Positions 1 to 9,561 of a stretch of 64,000 nucleotides of DNA are shown here, piece by piece. The stretch comes from CAYJFD01 sp964369605. Its GTDB lineage: Bacteria; Bacteroidota; Bacteroidia; Bacteroidales; UBA932. Numbering within the stretch: position 1 is the first letter of the stretch; the number at the start of each line of letters is the position of its first letter. The position numbers were made by a program, and so were the translations under genes. The DNA lies in assembly GCA_964369605.1 (NCBI GenBank), contig CAYJFD010000005.1, positions 1 to 64,000 of the forward strand. The letters run 5' to 3'. Below the pieces are notes generated by a model that made no database searches, was not told the origin of the DNA, and worked only from the letters and a program-made list of their open reading frames with translations.

Positions 1-1273
1 ATTCTTCTAAGTAATCTAGTCCGTCGAATGCCATCTCGTCATCGATATCTACGATATCAGCAGAATAAGCATTTAGTCTTAATGAAGCATGATCCGAAAC
101 AATTGTTGATACCTTACCATCTACCTCTGGTGTAGAAGCCTCTAAGTAAACAATAGGTGCTGTATCTGGAGAGATTCCTAAATCATAATATGAGTCGATC
201 GTAGCAGTTACTGCGATAGCACCTTCACCATAAGGCTTAACATCCATTACCTTGAAGGCTCCTCTTATATCACCCTCTGCTCTTGTTTCAACTCCTCTTG
301 TGATAAATTCAAAAGTAGTATTGCTATAGTCTGCATTTGTTGGGTTTAGTCTGTAATAAGCTGTTACAGGAAGCGCATCGATTAAGTCGTCTTCAAAATC
401 ATGAGTATAATATCCTGGAGCGAACTCGTAAAGCCCCATAATCTCTTCGATCTTCAATTGATTCTCGATAGAAAAATCAGGTAGCATTGACGCATAAGCC
501 ATAGGAATAAAATCTAAACCGTAAAGCGCTGATCCTTCCTTAAATGTAAAGACTACTGGCTCGTTGTTTGAATCTAACATTACGATTTGGTAGTAGTTAG
601 CATTTTCTAACTCTGTGAAAATTACGTGTGGTAAAGAAGTAAGAACTAAATCTACTAATACATCACCGATCATTAATTGGTAACCTTCAACTTCGTCGCC
701 TACGATATTTAACATCATTGGATAAGTAGCCATTACTGGCTCGCCATTCTCATTTGTTAATCTTCTTGCTTCAACTCCTGTCTCTGTTACTACTAAGTAA
801 CCGTCTGCATCAACACTGATTATAGTGATAGGGGTAATTCCATCAACTCCGTCTTTTCCGTCTTGACCTGCATCTCCTGTCTCGCCCTTATCGCCCTTAT
901 CGCCTTTCTCTCCATCTTTTCCATCTTGACCATCCATTCCATTAAAGCCGTCCTGACCGTCCTGACCGTCTTCTCCATCTTCACCGTCTTGACCATCTTT
1001 TCCATCTTGACCATTAGAACCATCTTTTCCATGCTCTAATTCGATTACACTTCCATCACTAAATGTAATGATATAACCATCTGCTGTTGCCTCTACATTT
1101 GAGATAAGCTTTCCTGTGTTTACTGCATCTTCTAATGCTGTAATTTCTGCCTCAATCGTTTCTAGACGTTTGTTGATATCATCGATATCTCCTTTAAAGT
1201 CTTGACATGAAACTGTTAACGACAGAGCTGTGACTAATGCCACAAAACCTTTGATTAAGTTTTTTAATTTCAT
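1..1273 (-). CDS. DUF4988-type surface lipoprotein with collagen-like tract (partial, runs off left edge)
   Basis: The reading frame is open from an ATG at 1273 to the window edge, so the C-terminus is missing. It starts with a lipoprotein signal ending in LSLTVSC (Cys23), which predicts export and outer-membrane or periplasmic anchoring. A short coiled-coil-like stretch follows (residues about 25-50, DINKRLETIEAEITALEDAV), as in the N-terminal domain of Bacteroides DUF4988/PL29-type proteins. Then comes a Gly-X-X collagen-like tract at about residues 81-148 (repeats such as GKDGQDG and GEKGDKG). The remaining 270 or so residues resemble no enzyme I recognise. It has its own promoter and leader and is not in an operon with the ribosomal genes. 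The exact function is unknown; surface display or adhesion is inference. Confidence 0.8.
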   Translation of the reverse strand, partial: MKLKNLIKGFVALVTALSLTVSCQDFKGDIDDINKRLETIEAEITALEDAVNTGKLISNVEATADGYIITFSDGSVIELEHGKDGSNGQDGKDGQDGEDGEDGQDGQDGFNGMDGQDGKDGEKGDKGDKGETGDAGQDGKDGVDGITPITIISVDADGYLVVTETGVEARRLTNENGEPVMATYPMMLNIVGDEVEGYQLMIGDVLVDLVLTSLPHVIFTELENANYYQIVMLDSNNEPVVFTFKEGSALYGLDFIPMAYASMLPDFSIENQLKIEEIMGLYEFAPGYYTHDFEDDLIDALPVTAYYRLNPTNADYSNTTFEFITRGVETRAEGDIRGAFKVMDVKPYGEGAIAVTATIDSYYDLGISPDTAPIVYLEASTPEVDGKVSTIVSDHASLRLNAYSADIVDIDDEMAFDGLDYLEE

Positions 1274-1371
1274 TGTATTATTTGTTAAAAAAATTATTAA
1301 TTATTATATAATTTATCTTTATTTAAAATAGCTAATACTGCTCTTTAAAGAGTATTCTACTAATCTAGGTA

Positions 1372-1403
1372 CAAAACTAGTTTCTTTTTTTTAAATAAGC
1401 AAA
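1372..1403 (-). promoter_or_regulatory. Bacteroidota promoter for the collagen-like lipoprotein
   Basis: On the minus strand a TTTG (-33) at 1400-1403 is followed by 20 bases and TAGTTTTG (-7) at 1372-1379. The predicted leader is about 95 bases and contains an inverted repeat, AATACT/AGTATT, at 1334-1356. Confidence 0.6.
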
Positions 1404-1462
1404 TATAATTAATAAACTAATATGAAGAAATAGCAGAAAGAATAGCTCAGAAACAGAAAAAT

Positions 1463-1499
1463 AAAAAAAAGGCTATTTGTAAAATACAAACAGCCTTTA
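1463..1499 (-). terminator. Intrinsic terminator after rplQ
   Basis: On the minus strand a stem AAAGGCTgTTTGTA/TACAAAtAGCCTTT is followed by a run of T. It lies just downstream of the rplQ stop and closes the ribosomal cluster. Confidence 0.85.
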
Positions 1500-1515
1500 A
1501 TTTTATAGAGAAATA

Positions 1516-1980
1516 TTACTCCTCTGTGCTTTGAGTCTCCTGTGCTGGAACCTCAGCTTTTTTGCGACTACGACGAGTTGTCGTTTTCTTTTCTGCCTTT
1601 GGCGCAGCTGCTAGAGCTGCCTCATTAAAGTCCACTAATTCGATGAATGCCATGTCAGCAGCATCTCCTTGACGGAAGCCTGTCTTTATTACTCTAGTGT
1701 ATCCACCTGGACGATCTGCGATCTTAGGTGCTACTTCACGGAATAACTCAGCAACTGCTTCTTTTTGCTTTAAATATGCAAAAACAGTACGACGTGAGTG
1801 AGTTGAATCGTCTTTAGATTTTGTTAGCAACGGTTCAATGTAAACTCTTAGAGCCTTTGCTTTAGCTAAAGTTGTTTCAATACGCTTATGCAAAATCAAT
1901 GATGATGCCATATTCGCTAACATCGCTTTACGATGCCCACTTTTACGTCCTAAGTGGTTGAATGATTTATTATGCCTCAT
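1516..1980 (-). CDS. rplQ: 50S ribosomal protein L17
   Basis: Large-subunit protein bL17. The N-terminus [20 protein letters not shown] is the canonical L17 start and fixes the initiation codon. The conserved body covers about residues 1-117. A Lys/Arg-rich then acidic tail (residues about 125-154) is an extension over the roughly 120-residue enterobacterial protein, as is common in Bacteroidota. The start lies inside the 3' end of rpoA (11-base overlap), so translation is probably coupled. It is the last gene of the ribosomal cluster and is followed by a strong terminator. Confidence 0.97.
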   Translation of the reverse strand: MRHNKSFNHLGRKSGHRKAMLANMASSLILHKRIETTLAKAKALRVYIEPLLTKSKDDSTHSRRTVFAYLKQKEAVAELFREVAPKIADRPGGYTRVIKTGFRQGDAADMAFIELVDFNEAALAAAPKAEKKTTTRRSRKKAEVPAQETQSTEE

Positions 1981-2995
1981 TGTTTTCTTCTATTTTCTTC
2001 TTCTTTAATTCAATATTATATTTACTTACATCCATTGCAAAGTTTAACTTAACCCTTTCCATAAGAGCATCAATTTCTGTCATTGACTTCTTACCAAAGT
2101 TTCTAAAACGACTAAGTTCAGATCTTTGAAGGCTTGCTAATTCTGCAAAATTTTCGATATTAGCTGCTTTTAAACAATTCAAAGCACGTACAGATAATTC
2201 CATATCTGATAGTTTTGTTAGTAATAGATGACGCATACGTAACGCTTCCTCATCTAACACTTCTGGATTATTCTTTTCAGTTGTTACCTCTAATGTTATC
2301 TTCTCATCTGAGAACAACATAAAATGGTATATCAAAATTTTTGCAGCTTCTGTTAAAGCTTCTTTTGGATGGATAGAGCCATCTGTGCTTATCTCAAGAT
2401 TCAGTTTGTTATAATCCGTCTTTTGTTCAACACGATAATCTTCTACCCAGTAATTTACATTCTTTATCGGGCTAAAAATAGAATCTATCGGAATAGTTCC
2501 TATTGGGTCAGACTCAAGTCTGTTTTCCTCTGCAGGAACATAACCCCTTCCTTTCCCTATTCTTATCTCGAAATCTATTGATACATTCGAATCCATAAAA
2601 CATATATGATGATCTGGATTCAGGATAGAAAAATTCGTTAAGCCTTTAGAGATAAGACCTGCTGTGAACTCCTGCTTTCCAGAGACAGTAAACTTTACAA
2701 GTTCACTATCCTCTTCAGGAACTTCTCTTTTAAATCTTACTCCTTTTAGGTTTAAAATTATCTCAACTACACTCTCTATAACACCAGGTATAGTATCAAA
2801 TTCATGATCCACTCCCTGTATGCGAATAGAGGTGATGGCAAATCCTTCTAACGAAGATAGAAGAATGCGACGTAGAGCGTTTCCTACTGTAGTACCAAAG
2901 CCTGGTTCAAGAGGACGAAACTCGAAACGACCAAAAGTGTCGGTAGCGTCGAGCATTATAACCTTATCGGGTTTTTGAAATGCTAAAATTGCCAT
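1970..2995 (-). CDS. rpoA: DNA-directed RNA polymerase alpha subunit
   Basis: Alpha subunit of RNA polymerase, the assembly platform for beta and beta'. The N-terminal domain carries [20 protein letters not shown] (residues about 33-52), the dimerisation and assembly motif. The C-terminal DNA-binding domain carries [15 protein letters not shown] and a second helix-hairpin-helix ending [10 protein letters not shown]. The length of 341 residues is normal. It sits between rpsD and rplQ as in most bacteria and overlaps rplQ by 11 bases. The C-terminus ends in a charged [11 protein letters not shown] tail. Confidence 0.98.
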   Translation of the reverse strand: MAILAFQKPDKVIMLDATDTFGRFEFRPLEPGFGTTVGNALRRILLSSLEGFAITSIRIQGVDHEFDTIPGVIESVVEIILNLKGVRFKREVPEEDSELVKFTVSGKQEFTAGLISKGLTNFSILNPDHHICFMDSNVSIDFEIRIGKGRGYVPAEENRLESDPIGTIPIDSIFSPIKNVNYWVEDYRVEQKTDYNKLNLEISTDGSIHPKEALTEAAKILIYHFMLFSDEKITLEVTTEKNNPEVLDEEALRMRHLLLTKLSDMELSVRALNCLKAANIENFAELASLQRSELSRFRNFGKKSMTEIDALMERVKLNFAMDVSKYNIELKKKKIEENNEA

Positions 2996-3008
2996 TGTGT
3001 TTTATTTT

Positions 3009-3611
3009 TTATTTAGAGTATAATTCGACTATTAACTGCTCATTGATGTTTTCTGGAATCTCAGTTCTTTCAGGAACATTTAAAAATTTTCCTGTCATAT
3101 CTGATTGGTTCCACTCAACCCAAGAGTACTTAGCTGTCTCACCTATTGAATTTTGAATTACTTCAAGACTTCTTGATCTTTCACGTACACTTATTGTATC
3201 ACCTGGCTGTACTATTACAGATGGGATGTTACATAATTTACCATTATGTAAAATATGTCTATGTGAAACTAATTGTCTTGCAGCTGCACGCGTAGGAGCT
3301 ATTCCCATACGATAAACTAAATTATCTAATCTCGACTCTAAAAGGAAAAGTAGGTTATGACCTGTTTGACCTTTCATACGAGAAGCTTTGTTGTAAAGGC
3401 TTCTAAACTGTCTTTCTAAAAGACCATAAGAGTACTTTACTTTTTGCTTTTCTTTTAACTGAGTTCCGTATTCTGATACCTTCTTACGCTTTTTAGCTAA
3501 ACCGTGCTGTCCTGGAGGATAGTTCTTTTTTTCAAAATCCTTATCTGGTCCAAAGATCGGTTCACCGAATTTGCGGGCTATTTTTGTTGTAGGCCCTGTA
3601 TATCTTGCCAT
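3009..3611 (-). CDS. rpsD: 30S ribosomal protein S4
   Basis: Primary 16S rRNA-binding protein uS4. It starts [20 protein letters not shown] and carries the S4 RNA-binding domain around residues 90-155 ([20 protein letters not shown], then [17 protein letters not shown]). The length of 200 residues is normal. No zinc-binding cysteine knuckle is present at the N-terminus, so it is the C-minus type. It lies 33 bases downstream of rpsK and 13 bases upstream of rpoA, in the alpha-operon order rpsM-rpsK-rpsD-rpoA-rplQ. In other bacteria S4 autoregulates this operon; no such site was recognised here. Confidence 0.98.
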   Translation of the reverse strand: MARYTGPTTKIARKFGEPIFGPDKDFEKKNYPPGQHGLAKKRKKVSEYGTQLKEKQKVKYSYGLLERQFRSLYNKASRMKGQTGHNLLFLLESRLDNLVYRMGIAPTRAAARQLVSHRHILHNGKLCNIPSVIVQPGDTISVRERSRSLEVIQNSIGETAKYSWVEWNQSDMTGKFLNVPERTEIPENINEQLIVELYSK

Positions 3612-3644
3612 TTTTTAAATTCTCTTAAATTAATACCTTAAACA

Positions 3645-4037
3645 TTATACACGACGGCGGTTCTTAGGACGACATCCATTGTGAGGAAGTGGTGTTACAT
3701 CAATAATCTCAGTAACCTCAATTCCTTCTCCATGAATAGTACGAATTGCCGACTCACGTCCAGCACCTGGTCCCTTTACATAAGCCTTGATCTTACGTAA
3801 CCCAAGATCATAAGCAACTTTTGCAGCGTCTGCTGCAGCTACTTGTGCAGCATAAGGAGTATTCTTCTTAGAACCTCTAAAACCCATTTTACCAGCAGAA
3901 GACCAGCTTATTACCTGACCTATACTGTTTGTAAGAGTAACGATTACATTGTTAAAAGTCGAAGAAATATGAGCCTCGCCATATGCGTCTACTTTTACAA
4001 CTCTCTTTTTATTTGTTGTTCCTGATTTTTTTGCCAT
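3645..4037 (-). CDS. rpsK: 30S ribosomal protein S11
   Basis: uS11 of the small-subunit platform. Characteristic segments are [39 protein letters not shown] and the C-terminal [15 protein letters not shown]. The length of 130 residues is typical. It follows rpsM by 13 bases in the alpha operon. No strong ribosome-binding site is seen ahead of it. Confidence 0.98.
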   Translation of the reverse strand: MAKKSGTTNKKRVVKVDAYGEAHISSTFNNVIVTLTNSIGQVISWSSAGKMGFRGSKKNTPYAAQVAAADAAKVAYDLGLRKIKAYVKGPGAGRESAIRTIHGEGIEVTEIIDVTPLPHNGCRPKNRRRV

Positions 4038-4050
4038 ATCTCAACTTTTA

Positions 4051-4428
4051 TTATTTAGTTGCTTTTTTCTTATTTGCTACAGTTTTCTTTCTACCCTTAC
4101 GAGTACGAGCATTATTCTTAGTGCTCTGTCCACGTAGAGGAAGACCGATACGATGACGTATTCCTCTGTAACATCCTATATCCATCAATCGCTTGATGTT
4201 TAATTGAATAGTAGAACGAAGTTCTCCTTCAATTTTATACTGATCAGCTATCATACTTCTAATAGCTGCTATTTGATCATCATTCCAATCTTTTACTTTG
4301 GTATTAAAATCAATACCACAAGCAGTTAGGATTGATTGCGCAGAACTGCGTCCTATTCCGAAGATATAAGTCAAACCTATTTCTCCGCGCTTATTTTTTG
4401 GTAAATCAACTCCGGCTATACGTGCCAT
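4051..4428 (-). CDS. rpsM: 30S ribosomal protein S13
   Basis: uS13 of the 30S head, contacting tRNA and the intersubunit bridge. It starts [20 protein letters not shown] and contains the helix-two-turn-helix region ending [20 protein letters not shown], plus a basic tail ending VANKKKATK. The length of 125 residues is normal. It lies downstream of infA and rpmJ, the usual order infA-rpmJ-rpsM. Confidence 0.98.
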   Translation of the reverse strand: MARIAGVDLPKNKRGEIGLTYIFGIGRSSAQSILTACGIDFNTKVKDWNDDQIAAIRSMIADQYKIEGELRSTIQLNIKRLMDIGCYRGIRHRIGLPLRGQSTKNNARTRKGRKKTVANKKKATK

Positions 4429-4462
4429 ATTCTTTTTTACTTTTTAGTTATACTAATTAAAA

Positions 4463-4579
4463 TTATCCCTGACGCATTTTAAACTTAGGATTCTTTTTAC
4501 AAATAACATATAAGCGACCTTTACGCTTCACTATTTTACAATCCTCACTGCGTTTTTTAATGGATGCTTTTACTTTCAT
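4463..4579 (-). CDS. rpmJ: 50S ribosomal protein L36
   Basis: A 38-residue open frame (ATG at 4577-4579, TAA at 4463-4465) that encodes bL36: [20 protein letters not shown] followed by [18 protein letters not shown]. In E. coli L36 the zinc ligands are C11, C14, C27 and H33. Here Cys14 and Cys27 remain, but position 11 is Ser and position 33 is Phe, so zinc is probably not bound. It lies between infA (11 bases upstream) and rpsM (34 bases downstream), the conserved order. Confidence 0.97.
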   Translation of the reverse strand: MKVKASIKKRSEDCKIVKRKGRLYVICKKNPKFKMRQG

Positions 4580-4590
4580 TTCTGTAAATT

Positions 4591-4809
4591 TTATTTGTAT
4601 CTGAAAGAAATTCTTCCTTTAGTTAAATCATAAGGGGACATCTCGACTTTTACCTTATCACCTGGTAAGATTCTAATATAGTGCATTCTCATTTTTCCTG
4701 AGATATGTGCTATTACTATGTGGCCGTTATCAAGTTCTACTCTGAACATCGCATTTGATAATGCTTCGATAACAACACCTTCTTTCTCTATTCCTGTTTG
4801 CTTTGGCAT
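4591..4809 (-). CDS. infA: Translation initiation factor IF-1
   Basis: S1-fold (OB) initiation factor that binds the ribosomal A site. The 72 residues and the segments [40 protein letters not shown] and [14 protein letters not shown] are diagnostic. It sits between map and rpmJ, as in many bacteria. A weak AAGGAAA ribosome-binding-site-like sequence precedes the ATG. Confidence 0.98.
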   Translation of the reverse strand: MPKQTGIEKEGVVIEALSNAMFRVELDNGHIVIAHISGKMRMHYIRILPGDKVKVEMSPYDLTKGRISFRYK

Positions 4810-4832
4810 AGTTAAAATTTCCTTATAATTAA

Positions 4833-5606
4833 TTAAATATTTGATTGTCCTTCAATAAATTCAAAGGTTGATAAAATTTCGGGGTTTCCTGATCTCACTG
4901 CAACCATCAGTTCAAAATGTGCAGAATTTTTCTTATCTGTTGTACTTATTGCCCATCCGTTATCATGGATAAAAATAGATTTTGTTCCCTGATTCACCAT
5001 GGGTTCTATACAAAGAACCATTCCTTCAATTAACTTCTTTCCTGAGCTAGCTCTTCCATAATTTGGCACTTCCGGTGATTCATGCAGTTTTGCACCTATT
5101 CCGTGTCCTACCATTTCTCTTACTACAGAGTAGCCGCTTCTTTCAACGTGAGATTGAATAGCATGGCCTATATCTCCTATTCTATTTCCTGTTATTGCTT
5201 GCGCAATACCTAAATACAAGGACTCCTTTGTCGTACTTAATAGCAACTGATTTTCTTTGCTTATCTCTCCTACTGGAAATGTATAAGCTGAATCACCACA
5301 AAAGCCCTTATAAATAGTGCCACAGTCAACAGAGACGATATCGCCTTCTTTTAATCTCTCATTTGAGGGAAATCCGTGAACTACAACATCATTAACCGAT
5401 ATACAAAGAGTGTATGGAAAACCTCCATAACCTAAGAAGCCTGGTTCTGCACCGTGATCTCTAATGTAAGTTTCGGCCAATTTGTCTAACTCCATAGTTG
5501 TTACACCTGGAATTATATGGCGACCTACTTCTGCTAAAGTTTTAGACACTAATAGTGCATTCTCCTTTAGTATAGCGATTTCTTCTTCGGTCTTAATTTT
5601 AAACAT
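4833..5606 (-). CDS. map: Methionine aminopeptidase type I
   Basis: Removes the N-terminal methionine from nascent proteins in the cytoplasm. The M24 metal ligands are all visible: Asp94 and Asp105 ([18 protein letters not shown]), His168 (VGHGIG), Glu201 (CIEPMV) and Glu232 (AHFELMV). The length of 257 residues is standard for type Ia. It is embedded in the ribosomal cluster between secY (22 bases upstream) and infA. The sequence AAGGAG lies almost directly against the ATG, an unusually close spacing for a Shine-Dalgarno site. Confidence 0.97.
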   Translation of the reverse strand: MFKIKTEEEIAILKENALLVSKTLAEVGRHIIPGVTTMELDKLAETYIRDHGAEPGFLGYGGFPYTLCISVNDVVVHGFPSNERLKEGDIVSVDCGTIYKGFCGDSAYTFPVGEISKENQLLLSTTKESLYLGIAQAITGNRIGDIGHAIQSHVERSGYSVVREMVGHGIGAKLHESPEVPNYGRASSGKKLIEGMVLCIEPMVNQGTKSIFIHDNGWAISTTDKKNSAHFELMVAVRSGNPEILSTFEFIEGQSNI

Positions 5607-5628
5607 CTCTCCTTTTATTTATTTTAGG

Positions 5629-6951
5629 TTACATCCCTGAACGGCCTGTTACACGTCCAGATTTCATCAAACCGTCGTAGCGACGCATTAGCAGATATGA
5701 ATCTATCTGTTGTAATGTGTCTAAAACTACTCCTACTAAGATAAGCAACGAAGTTCCCCCATAAAATTGAGCAAACTGATTGTTTATCCCCAACATCATT
5801 GCGAATGCCGGAAGAATTGCCACTATCGCTAGGAAAATTGATCCTGGGAAAGTGATTCTCGACATTACGGCGTCAAGGTATTCTGCTGTCTTCTTTCCTG
5901 GCTTAACACCTGGAATGAAACCGCCATTTTTCTTCATTTCTTCTGCCATCATAGTAGGGTTTACTGTAAGTGCAGTGTAGAAATATGTGAAGAGAACAAT
6001 TAGTACACCGAAAATAAAGTTATACCAGAAACCTGTTACATCACTCAATGTAGCTGCTAATCCTCTTGATGCATCAAACTGTGCAAGTAAAAGAGGGAAC
6101 ATCATAATTGCCTGTGCAAAGATAATTGGCATAACACCAGCCGCGTTTATTTTTAACGGTATGTACTGGCGAGCTCCGCCATACTGCTTATTTCCTATTA
6201 TTCTTTTAGCATACTGTACTGGTATACGGCGTTGACCTTGTACCAATGCGATAGCGAAAACAATTATAAAAAGTAAAACAGCTAATTCCACGATTACCAT
6301 TAAAGGACCACCAGCAGTACCATTAAATCTCGCACCTAATTCAGCAACAAACGCAAAAGGTAAACGAGCAATGATACCCACCATGATGATTAAAGAAATA
6401 CCATTACCTAGTCCACGGTCTGTGATACGCTCTCCTAGCCACATTACGAACATAGTTCCTGATAGAAGAATGATAGTCGCGAAGACTTGATAAGATAAGC
6501 CTAGACCTAAAATAAAGGCCTCTGCAGGTAATTGTGCTTGAAGGTTAGTGATATAAGTAGGTCCTTGTAATAAAAGAATAATGATAGTCAGATATCTAGT
6601 TATCTGATTCATCATCCTTCTACCACTCTCACCATCCCTCTGTAATCTCTGAAAGTAAGGAACCATCACTCCTAGTAGTTGAACTACGATCGAAGCGGAG
6701 ATATAAGGCATTACTCCCAAAGCAAAAATGGAAGCATTACTAAACGCACCTCCTGAGAACATATCTAACAATCCTAGTAATCCTGAAGAGGTTTGTGCCT
6801 CTAGGTTTGCTAGCATTGATGGATCTATTCCAGGTAGTACTATAAAGCTTCCTAGACGATAGATTAGGAGTAAGAGAAAGGTATAACCTATTCTCTTACG
6901 TAACTCCTCTATCTTATAGATGTTCTTGATAGTTTGTAAAAATCGTTTCAT
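5629..6951 (-). CDS. secY: Preprotein translocase subunit SecY
   Basis: Central channel of the Sec translocon in the inner membrane. It has about ten hydrophobic segments, the N-terminal amphipathic start IEELRKRIGYTFLLLLIYRL, the plug region GLLGLLDMFSGGAFSNASIF, and the cytoplasmic loop GQRRIPVQYAKRIIG that contacts SecA or the ribosome. The length of 440 residues is normal. It is 3 bases downstream of rplO (rplO ends 6955), the conserved spc-operon position. SecG is also in this window (62668-63027). Confidence 0.98.
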   Translation of the reverse strand: MKRFLQTIKNIYKIEELRKRIGYTFLLLLIYRLGSFIVLPGIDPSMLANLEAQTSSGLLGLLDMFSGGAFSNASIFALGVMPYISASIVVQLLGVMVPYFQRLQRDGESGRRMMNQITRYLTIIILLLQGPTYITNLQAQLPAEAFILGLGLSYQVFATIILLSGTMFVMWLGERITDRGLGNGISLIIMVGIIARLPFAFVAELGARFNGTAGGPLMVIVELAVLLFIIVFAIALVQGQRRIPVQYAKRIIGNKQYGGARQYIPLKINAAGVMPIIFAQAIMMFPLLLAQFDASRGLAATLSDVTGFWYNFIFGVLIVLFTYFYTALTVNPTMMAEEMKKNGGFIPGVKPGKKTAEYLDAVMSRITFPGSIFLAIVAILPAFAMMLGINNQFAQFYGGTSLLILVGVVLDTLQQIDSYLLMRRYDGLMKSGRVTGRSGM

Positions 6952-6954
6952 CTC

Positions 6955-7401
6955 TTAGATTACTGTTGTTTTACCACCGTTGCTCTCGATCTTAGCAATA
7001 GCAGATTTCGAAAACGCGTTAGCTGTAACATCTAGTTTTGCTTTAAGCTCGCCATTTCCTAAGATTTTTACATTATCATTTTTTGAAACGAAACCAGCAG
7101 AAATTAATACATCGATATTAATAACTTCTAAGTTTAATTTCTCACTAATTTGCTGTAAAGCAGCAAGGTTCACACCTCTGTATTCTACTCTTGTAGGATT
7201 AGTAAATCCAAATTTTGGTAAACGTCTTTGAATTGGCATTTGACCCCCTTCAAAGCCGATCTTACGAGAATATCCTGAACGAGATTTTGCTCCCTTGTGT
7301 CCACGACCAGATTGTTGTCCACGACCTGAACCTTCTCCACGACCTAAACGCTTGCCAGTTCCAGTAGAACCTTCTGCAGGTTTTAAATTATTTAATTTCA
7401 T
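6955..7401 (-). CDS. rplO: 50S ribosomal protein L15
   Basis: uL15. The glycine-rich N-terminus (MKLNNLKPAEGSTGTGKRLG then GRGQQSGRGHKGAKSR) and GFEGGQMPIQRRLPKFGF are diagnostic. The length of 148 residues is normal. A perfect AAGGAGG lies at 7410-7416 (minus strand), 8 bases before the ATG and overlapping the end of rpmD. That is a strong Shine-Dalgarno site for this phylum. Confidence 0.98.
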   Translation of the reverse strand: MKLNNLKPAEGSTGTGKRLGRGEGSGRGQQSGRGHKGAKSRSGYSRKIGFEGGQMPIQRRLPKFGFTNPTRVEYRGVNLAALQQISEKLNLEVINIDVLISAGFVSKNDNVKILGNGELKAKLDVTANAFSKSAIAKIESNGGKTTVI

Positions 7402-7415
7402 CTGTTTTTCCTCCT

Positions 7416-7598
7416 TTAGTTAATTTCTTCAACTTTAACAAGATGTAGAACTTTCTGAATCATTCCCTGTGATACAGGATTTAACTCTATTTCTACGCTG
7501 TGATTTATACGACGAATTCCTAAGGAAGCCATATTAGCAATCTGCCTTTTTGTTGCACCACATGTGCTTCTTACTTGTGTAATTTTTACTTTTGCCAT
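7416..7598 (-). CDS. rpmD: 50S ribosomal protein L30
   Basis: uL30, 60 residues, with the typical KVKITQVRSTCGATKRQIAN, LGIRRINHSVEIELNPVSQG and a C-terminal VLHLVKVEEI. A perfect AAGGAGG (7606-7612, minus strand) lies 7 bases ahead of the ATG and overlaps the rpsE stop, suggesting re-initiation. Position between rpsE and rplO is conserved. Confidence 0.97.
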   Translation of the reverse strand: MAKVKITQVRSTCGATKRQIANMASLGIRRINHSVEIELNPVSQGMIQKVLHLVKVEEIN

Positions 7599-7610
7599 TG
7601 CTTGTCCTCC

Positions 7611-8129
7611 TTAACCTTTAAATACTTTCTGCATTGATACTCCACGTACACCAGCGATAGTGTAAGCGTCACGTAACTCAGTTAAAGCTTTAACTGTAGC
7701 CTTAACTAGGTTGTGTGGGTTTGATGAACCTTTTGATTTTGCAAGAATATCGTGTACTCCTACAGACTCAAATACGGCACGCATCGCACCTCCCGCCTTT
7801 ACTCCTGTACCAGGAGCTGCTGGCTTCATAAATACTCTAGCGCCACCGAACTTTGCGATTTGCTCGTGTGGGATAGTTCTCTTACTAAGAGGTATCTTAA
7901 CTAGATTCTTCTTTGCATCTTCAATTCCTTTAGAGATCGCTGTTGTAACCTCGTTAGCCTTTCCTAGACCGTATCCTACAACACCTTTTTCGTCTCCTAC
8001 CACTACGATAGCAGAGAAACTGAAGTGACGTCCTCCTTTAGTTACTTTTGTAACTCTTTGAACTGCTACTAATCTATCTTTTAACTCTAAATCAGTAGTT
8101 TTTACTCTCATTACATTATTATCTGCCAT
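7611..8129 (-). CDS. rpsE: 30S ribosomal protein S5
   Basis: uS5, important for decoding accuracy. It has the double-stranded RNA-binding-like segment [40 protein letters not shown] and the C-terminal [24 protein letters not shown] domain (read here as [20 protein letters not shown]). The length of 172 residues is normal. It is 5 bases downstream of rplR in the spc order. Confidence 0.98.
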   Translation of the reverse strand: MADNNVMRVKTTDLELKDRLVAVQRVTKVTKGGRHFSFSAIVVVGDEKGVVGYGLGKANEVTTAISKGIEDAKKNLVKIPLSKRTIPHEQIAKFGGARVFMKPAAPGTGVKAGGAMRAVFESVGVHDILAKSKGSSNPHNLVKATVKALTELRDAYTIAGVRGVSMQKVFKG

Positions 8130-8134
8130 AGTGA

Positions 8135-8497
8135 TTAGAATTTAAGGCCACCCTCGCGAGCAGCTTCTGCTAAACATTTAACTCTTCCGTGATATAAGTA
8201 TCCTCCACGATCGAAAGTGATAGTAGTAATACCTTTTTCTAGTGCTCTTTCTGCAACTAATTTTCCAACGATACCTGCTATCTCACAAGCAGTTTTTCCT
8301 GCTACAGCTTCTACTAATGCTTTTTCATTAGATGACGCTGATGCTAACGTAAGACCATTTATATCATCAATTACTTGAGCATAAATTTGCTTATTACTTC
8401 TAAAAACACACAGTCTAGGTCTTTCAGAAGTTCCATTTACGACTTTACGAATACGATAACGAATTCTTTGTCTTCTTTCAATTTTATTTATAGCCAT
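8135..8497 (-). CDS. rplR: 50S ribosomal protein L18
   Basis: uL18, binds 5S rRNA together with L5. Conserved features are [37 protein letters not shown] in the first half and the C-terminal [29 protein letters not shown]. The length of 120 residues is normal. An AAGGAGA sequence precedes the ATG. It lies 14 bases after rplF. Confidence 0.98.
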   Translation of the reverse strand: MAINKIERRQRIRYRIRKVVNGTSERPRLCVFRSNKQIYAQVIDDINGLTLASASSNEKALVEAVAGKTACEIAGIVGKLVAERALEKGITTITFDRGGYLYHGRVKCLAEAAREGGLKF

Positions 8498-8511
8498 AAA
8501 TCTTCTCCTTA

Positions 8512-9072
8512 TTATTTAGCGCCAGCTGACTTACCAGCTTTACGACGAAGTTGTTCACCAACAAACTTAATACCTTTTCCTTTATATGGTTCAGGCTTAC
8601 GTAGAGAGCGTACTTTCGCAGCTACTTGCCCTAAAAGTTGTTTGTCCATACTTTTTAATGAAAGGATAGGATTCTGTCCTTTTTTAACAGGTTCCGCTTC
8701 AGCTTTTACCTCAGCAGGTAGCATAAAGTGAATATCGTGAGAGTAACCAAGACTCATGTTTAGAAGTTGACCTTCTACAGTTACACGATAACCCACTCCA
8801 ATAAATTCTTGTCTTATAGTAAAGCCAGTAGATACTCCTGTCACCATATTTTGGATCAACGCACGATAAAGTCCGTGCATAGATCTGTGACGAGGCTGAT
8901 CTGTTGGACGAGTTACTGTAAGAACATCTCCCTCAACTTCGACCTTAATATCAGGATGAACATCCTGAGTTAATTGTCCAAGAGGGCCTTTAACCACAAC
9001 CATATTATCTGAACCTACTGTTACAGTAACTCCAGCTGGCAGGTTTACAGGTAATTTACCAATTCTTGACAT
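8512..9072 (-). CDS. rplF: 50S ribosomal protein L6
   Basis: uL6, two duplicated domains. The start [19 protein letters not shown] and the C-terminal signature near residue 160 ([20 protein letters not shown]) are diagnostic. The length of 186 residues is normal. It is followed by rplR and preceded by rpsH, the spc order. Confidence 0.98.
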   Translation of the reverse strand: MSRIGKLPVNLPAGVTVTVGSDNMVVVKGPLGQLTQDVHPDIKVEVEGDVLTVTRPTDQPRHRSMHGLYRALIQNMVTGVSTGFTIRQEFIGVGYRVTVEGQLLNMSLGYSHDIHFMLPAEVKAEAEPVKKGQNPILSLKSMDKQLLGQVAAKVRSLRKPEPYKGKGIKFVGEQLRRKAGKSAGAK

Positions 9073-9097
9073 TATTTTAAATTTTAATTATTAACGA

Positions 9098-9493
9098 TTA
9101 ATAAACGTGACAAATTACCTCACCTCCGATATTTAAATCTGAAGCTTCTTTGTCTGTCATAATTCCTTTTGATGTAGAAAGGATTGCTATACCTAAGCCA
9201 TTAAGAACTCTAGGCATAGTTTCAACGCCTACATACTTTCTTAAACCTGGCTTACTTACACGGATAATCTTCTTGATTGCCGCTTTCTTAGACTCAGGAT
9301 GGTACTTAAGCGCTAGCTTAATAGTGTTAAAAGGAGTACCTTCAACTATCTTGTAGCTAAGGATATATCCTTTGTTATGTAACACCTTTGTAATCTCTTG
9401 CTTCATTTTAGACGATGGTATTTCTACTACCTTATGTCCTGCAAGATAAGCATTTCTTACTCTCGTTAGGAAGTCTGCTATTGGATCAGTCAT
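9098..9493 (-). CDS. rpsH: 30S ribosomal protein S8
   Basis: uS8, primary 16S rRNA-binding protein and, in E. coli, the autogenous repressor of the spc operon. It starts MTDPIADFLTRVRNAYLAGH and has the C-terminal motif GLGIAILSTSKGIMTDKEAS. The length of 131 residues is normal. The 68-base gap to rpsN upstream is the largest inside the cluster and contains a small GC-rich hairpin (9517-9529). Confidence 0.98.
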   Translation of the reverse strand: MTDPIADFLTRVRNAYLAGHKVVEIPSSKMKQEITKVLHNKGYILSYKIVEGTPFNTIKLALKYHPESKKAAIKKIIRVSKPGLRKYVGVETMPRVLNGLGIAILSTSKGIMTDKEASDLNIGGEVICHVY

Positions 9494-9516
9494 TTTTTTT
9501 TAGTTTTAATAGATTC

Positions 9517-9529
9517 GACGCACTGCGCC
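9517..9529 (-). promoter_or_regulatory. Small GC-rich hairpin in the rpsN-rpsH gap
   Basis: On the minus strand GGCGC-AGT-GCGTC forms a 5-bp stem in an otherwise AT-rich gap of 68 bases between rpsN and rpsH. An S8-binding control site is one possibility, but the asymmetric-loop consensus of the E. coli S8 site is not evident. The function is unproven. Confidence 0.25.
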
Positions 9530-9561
9530 CGATATCCAATTGTTATTAATTTATTTATTTT

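Noticed and set aside
820..1032. A 70-codon open frame in the wrong phase over the collagen-like tract
   Set aside because: It is the shadow of the repetitive Gly-X-X coding sequence and has no start context.
829..1032. Regularly repeated short units that could be read as a CRISPR array
   Set aside because: The repeats are 9-base codon repeats (GGxxxx) inside an open frame, with no spacers of constant length and no cas genes in the window.
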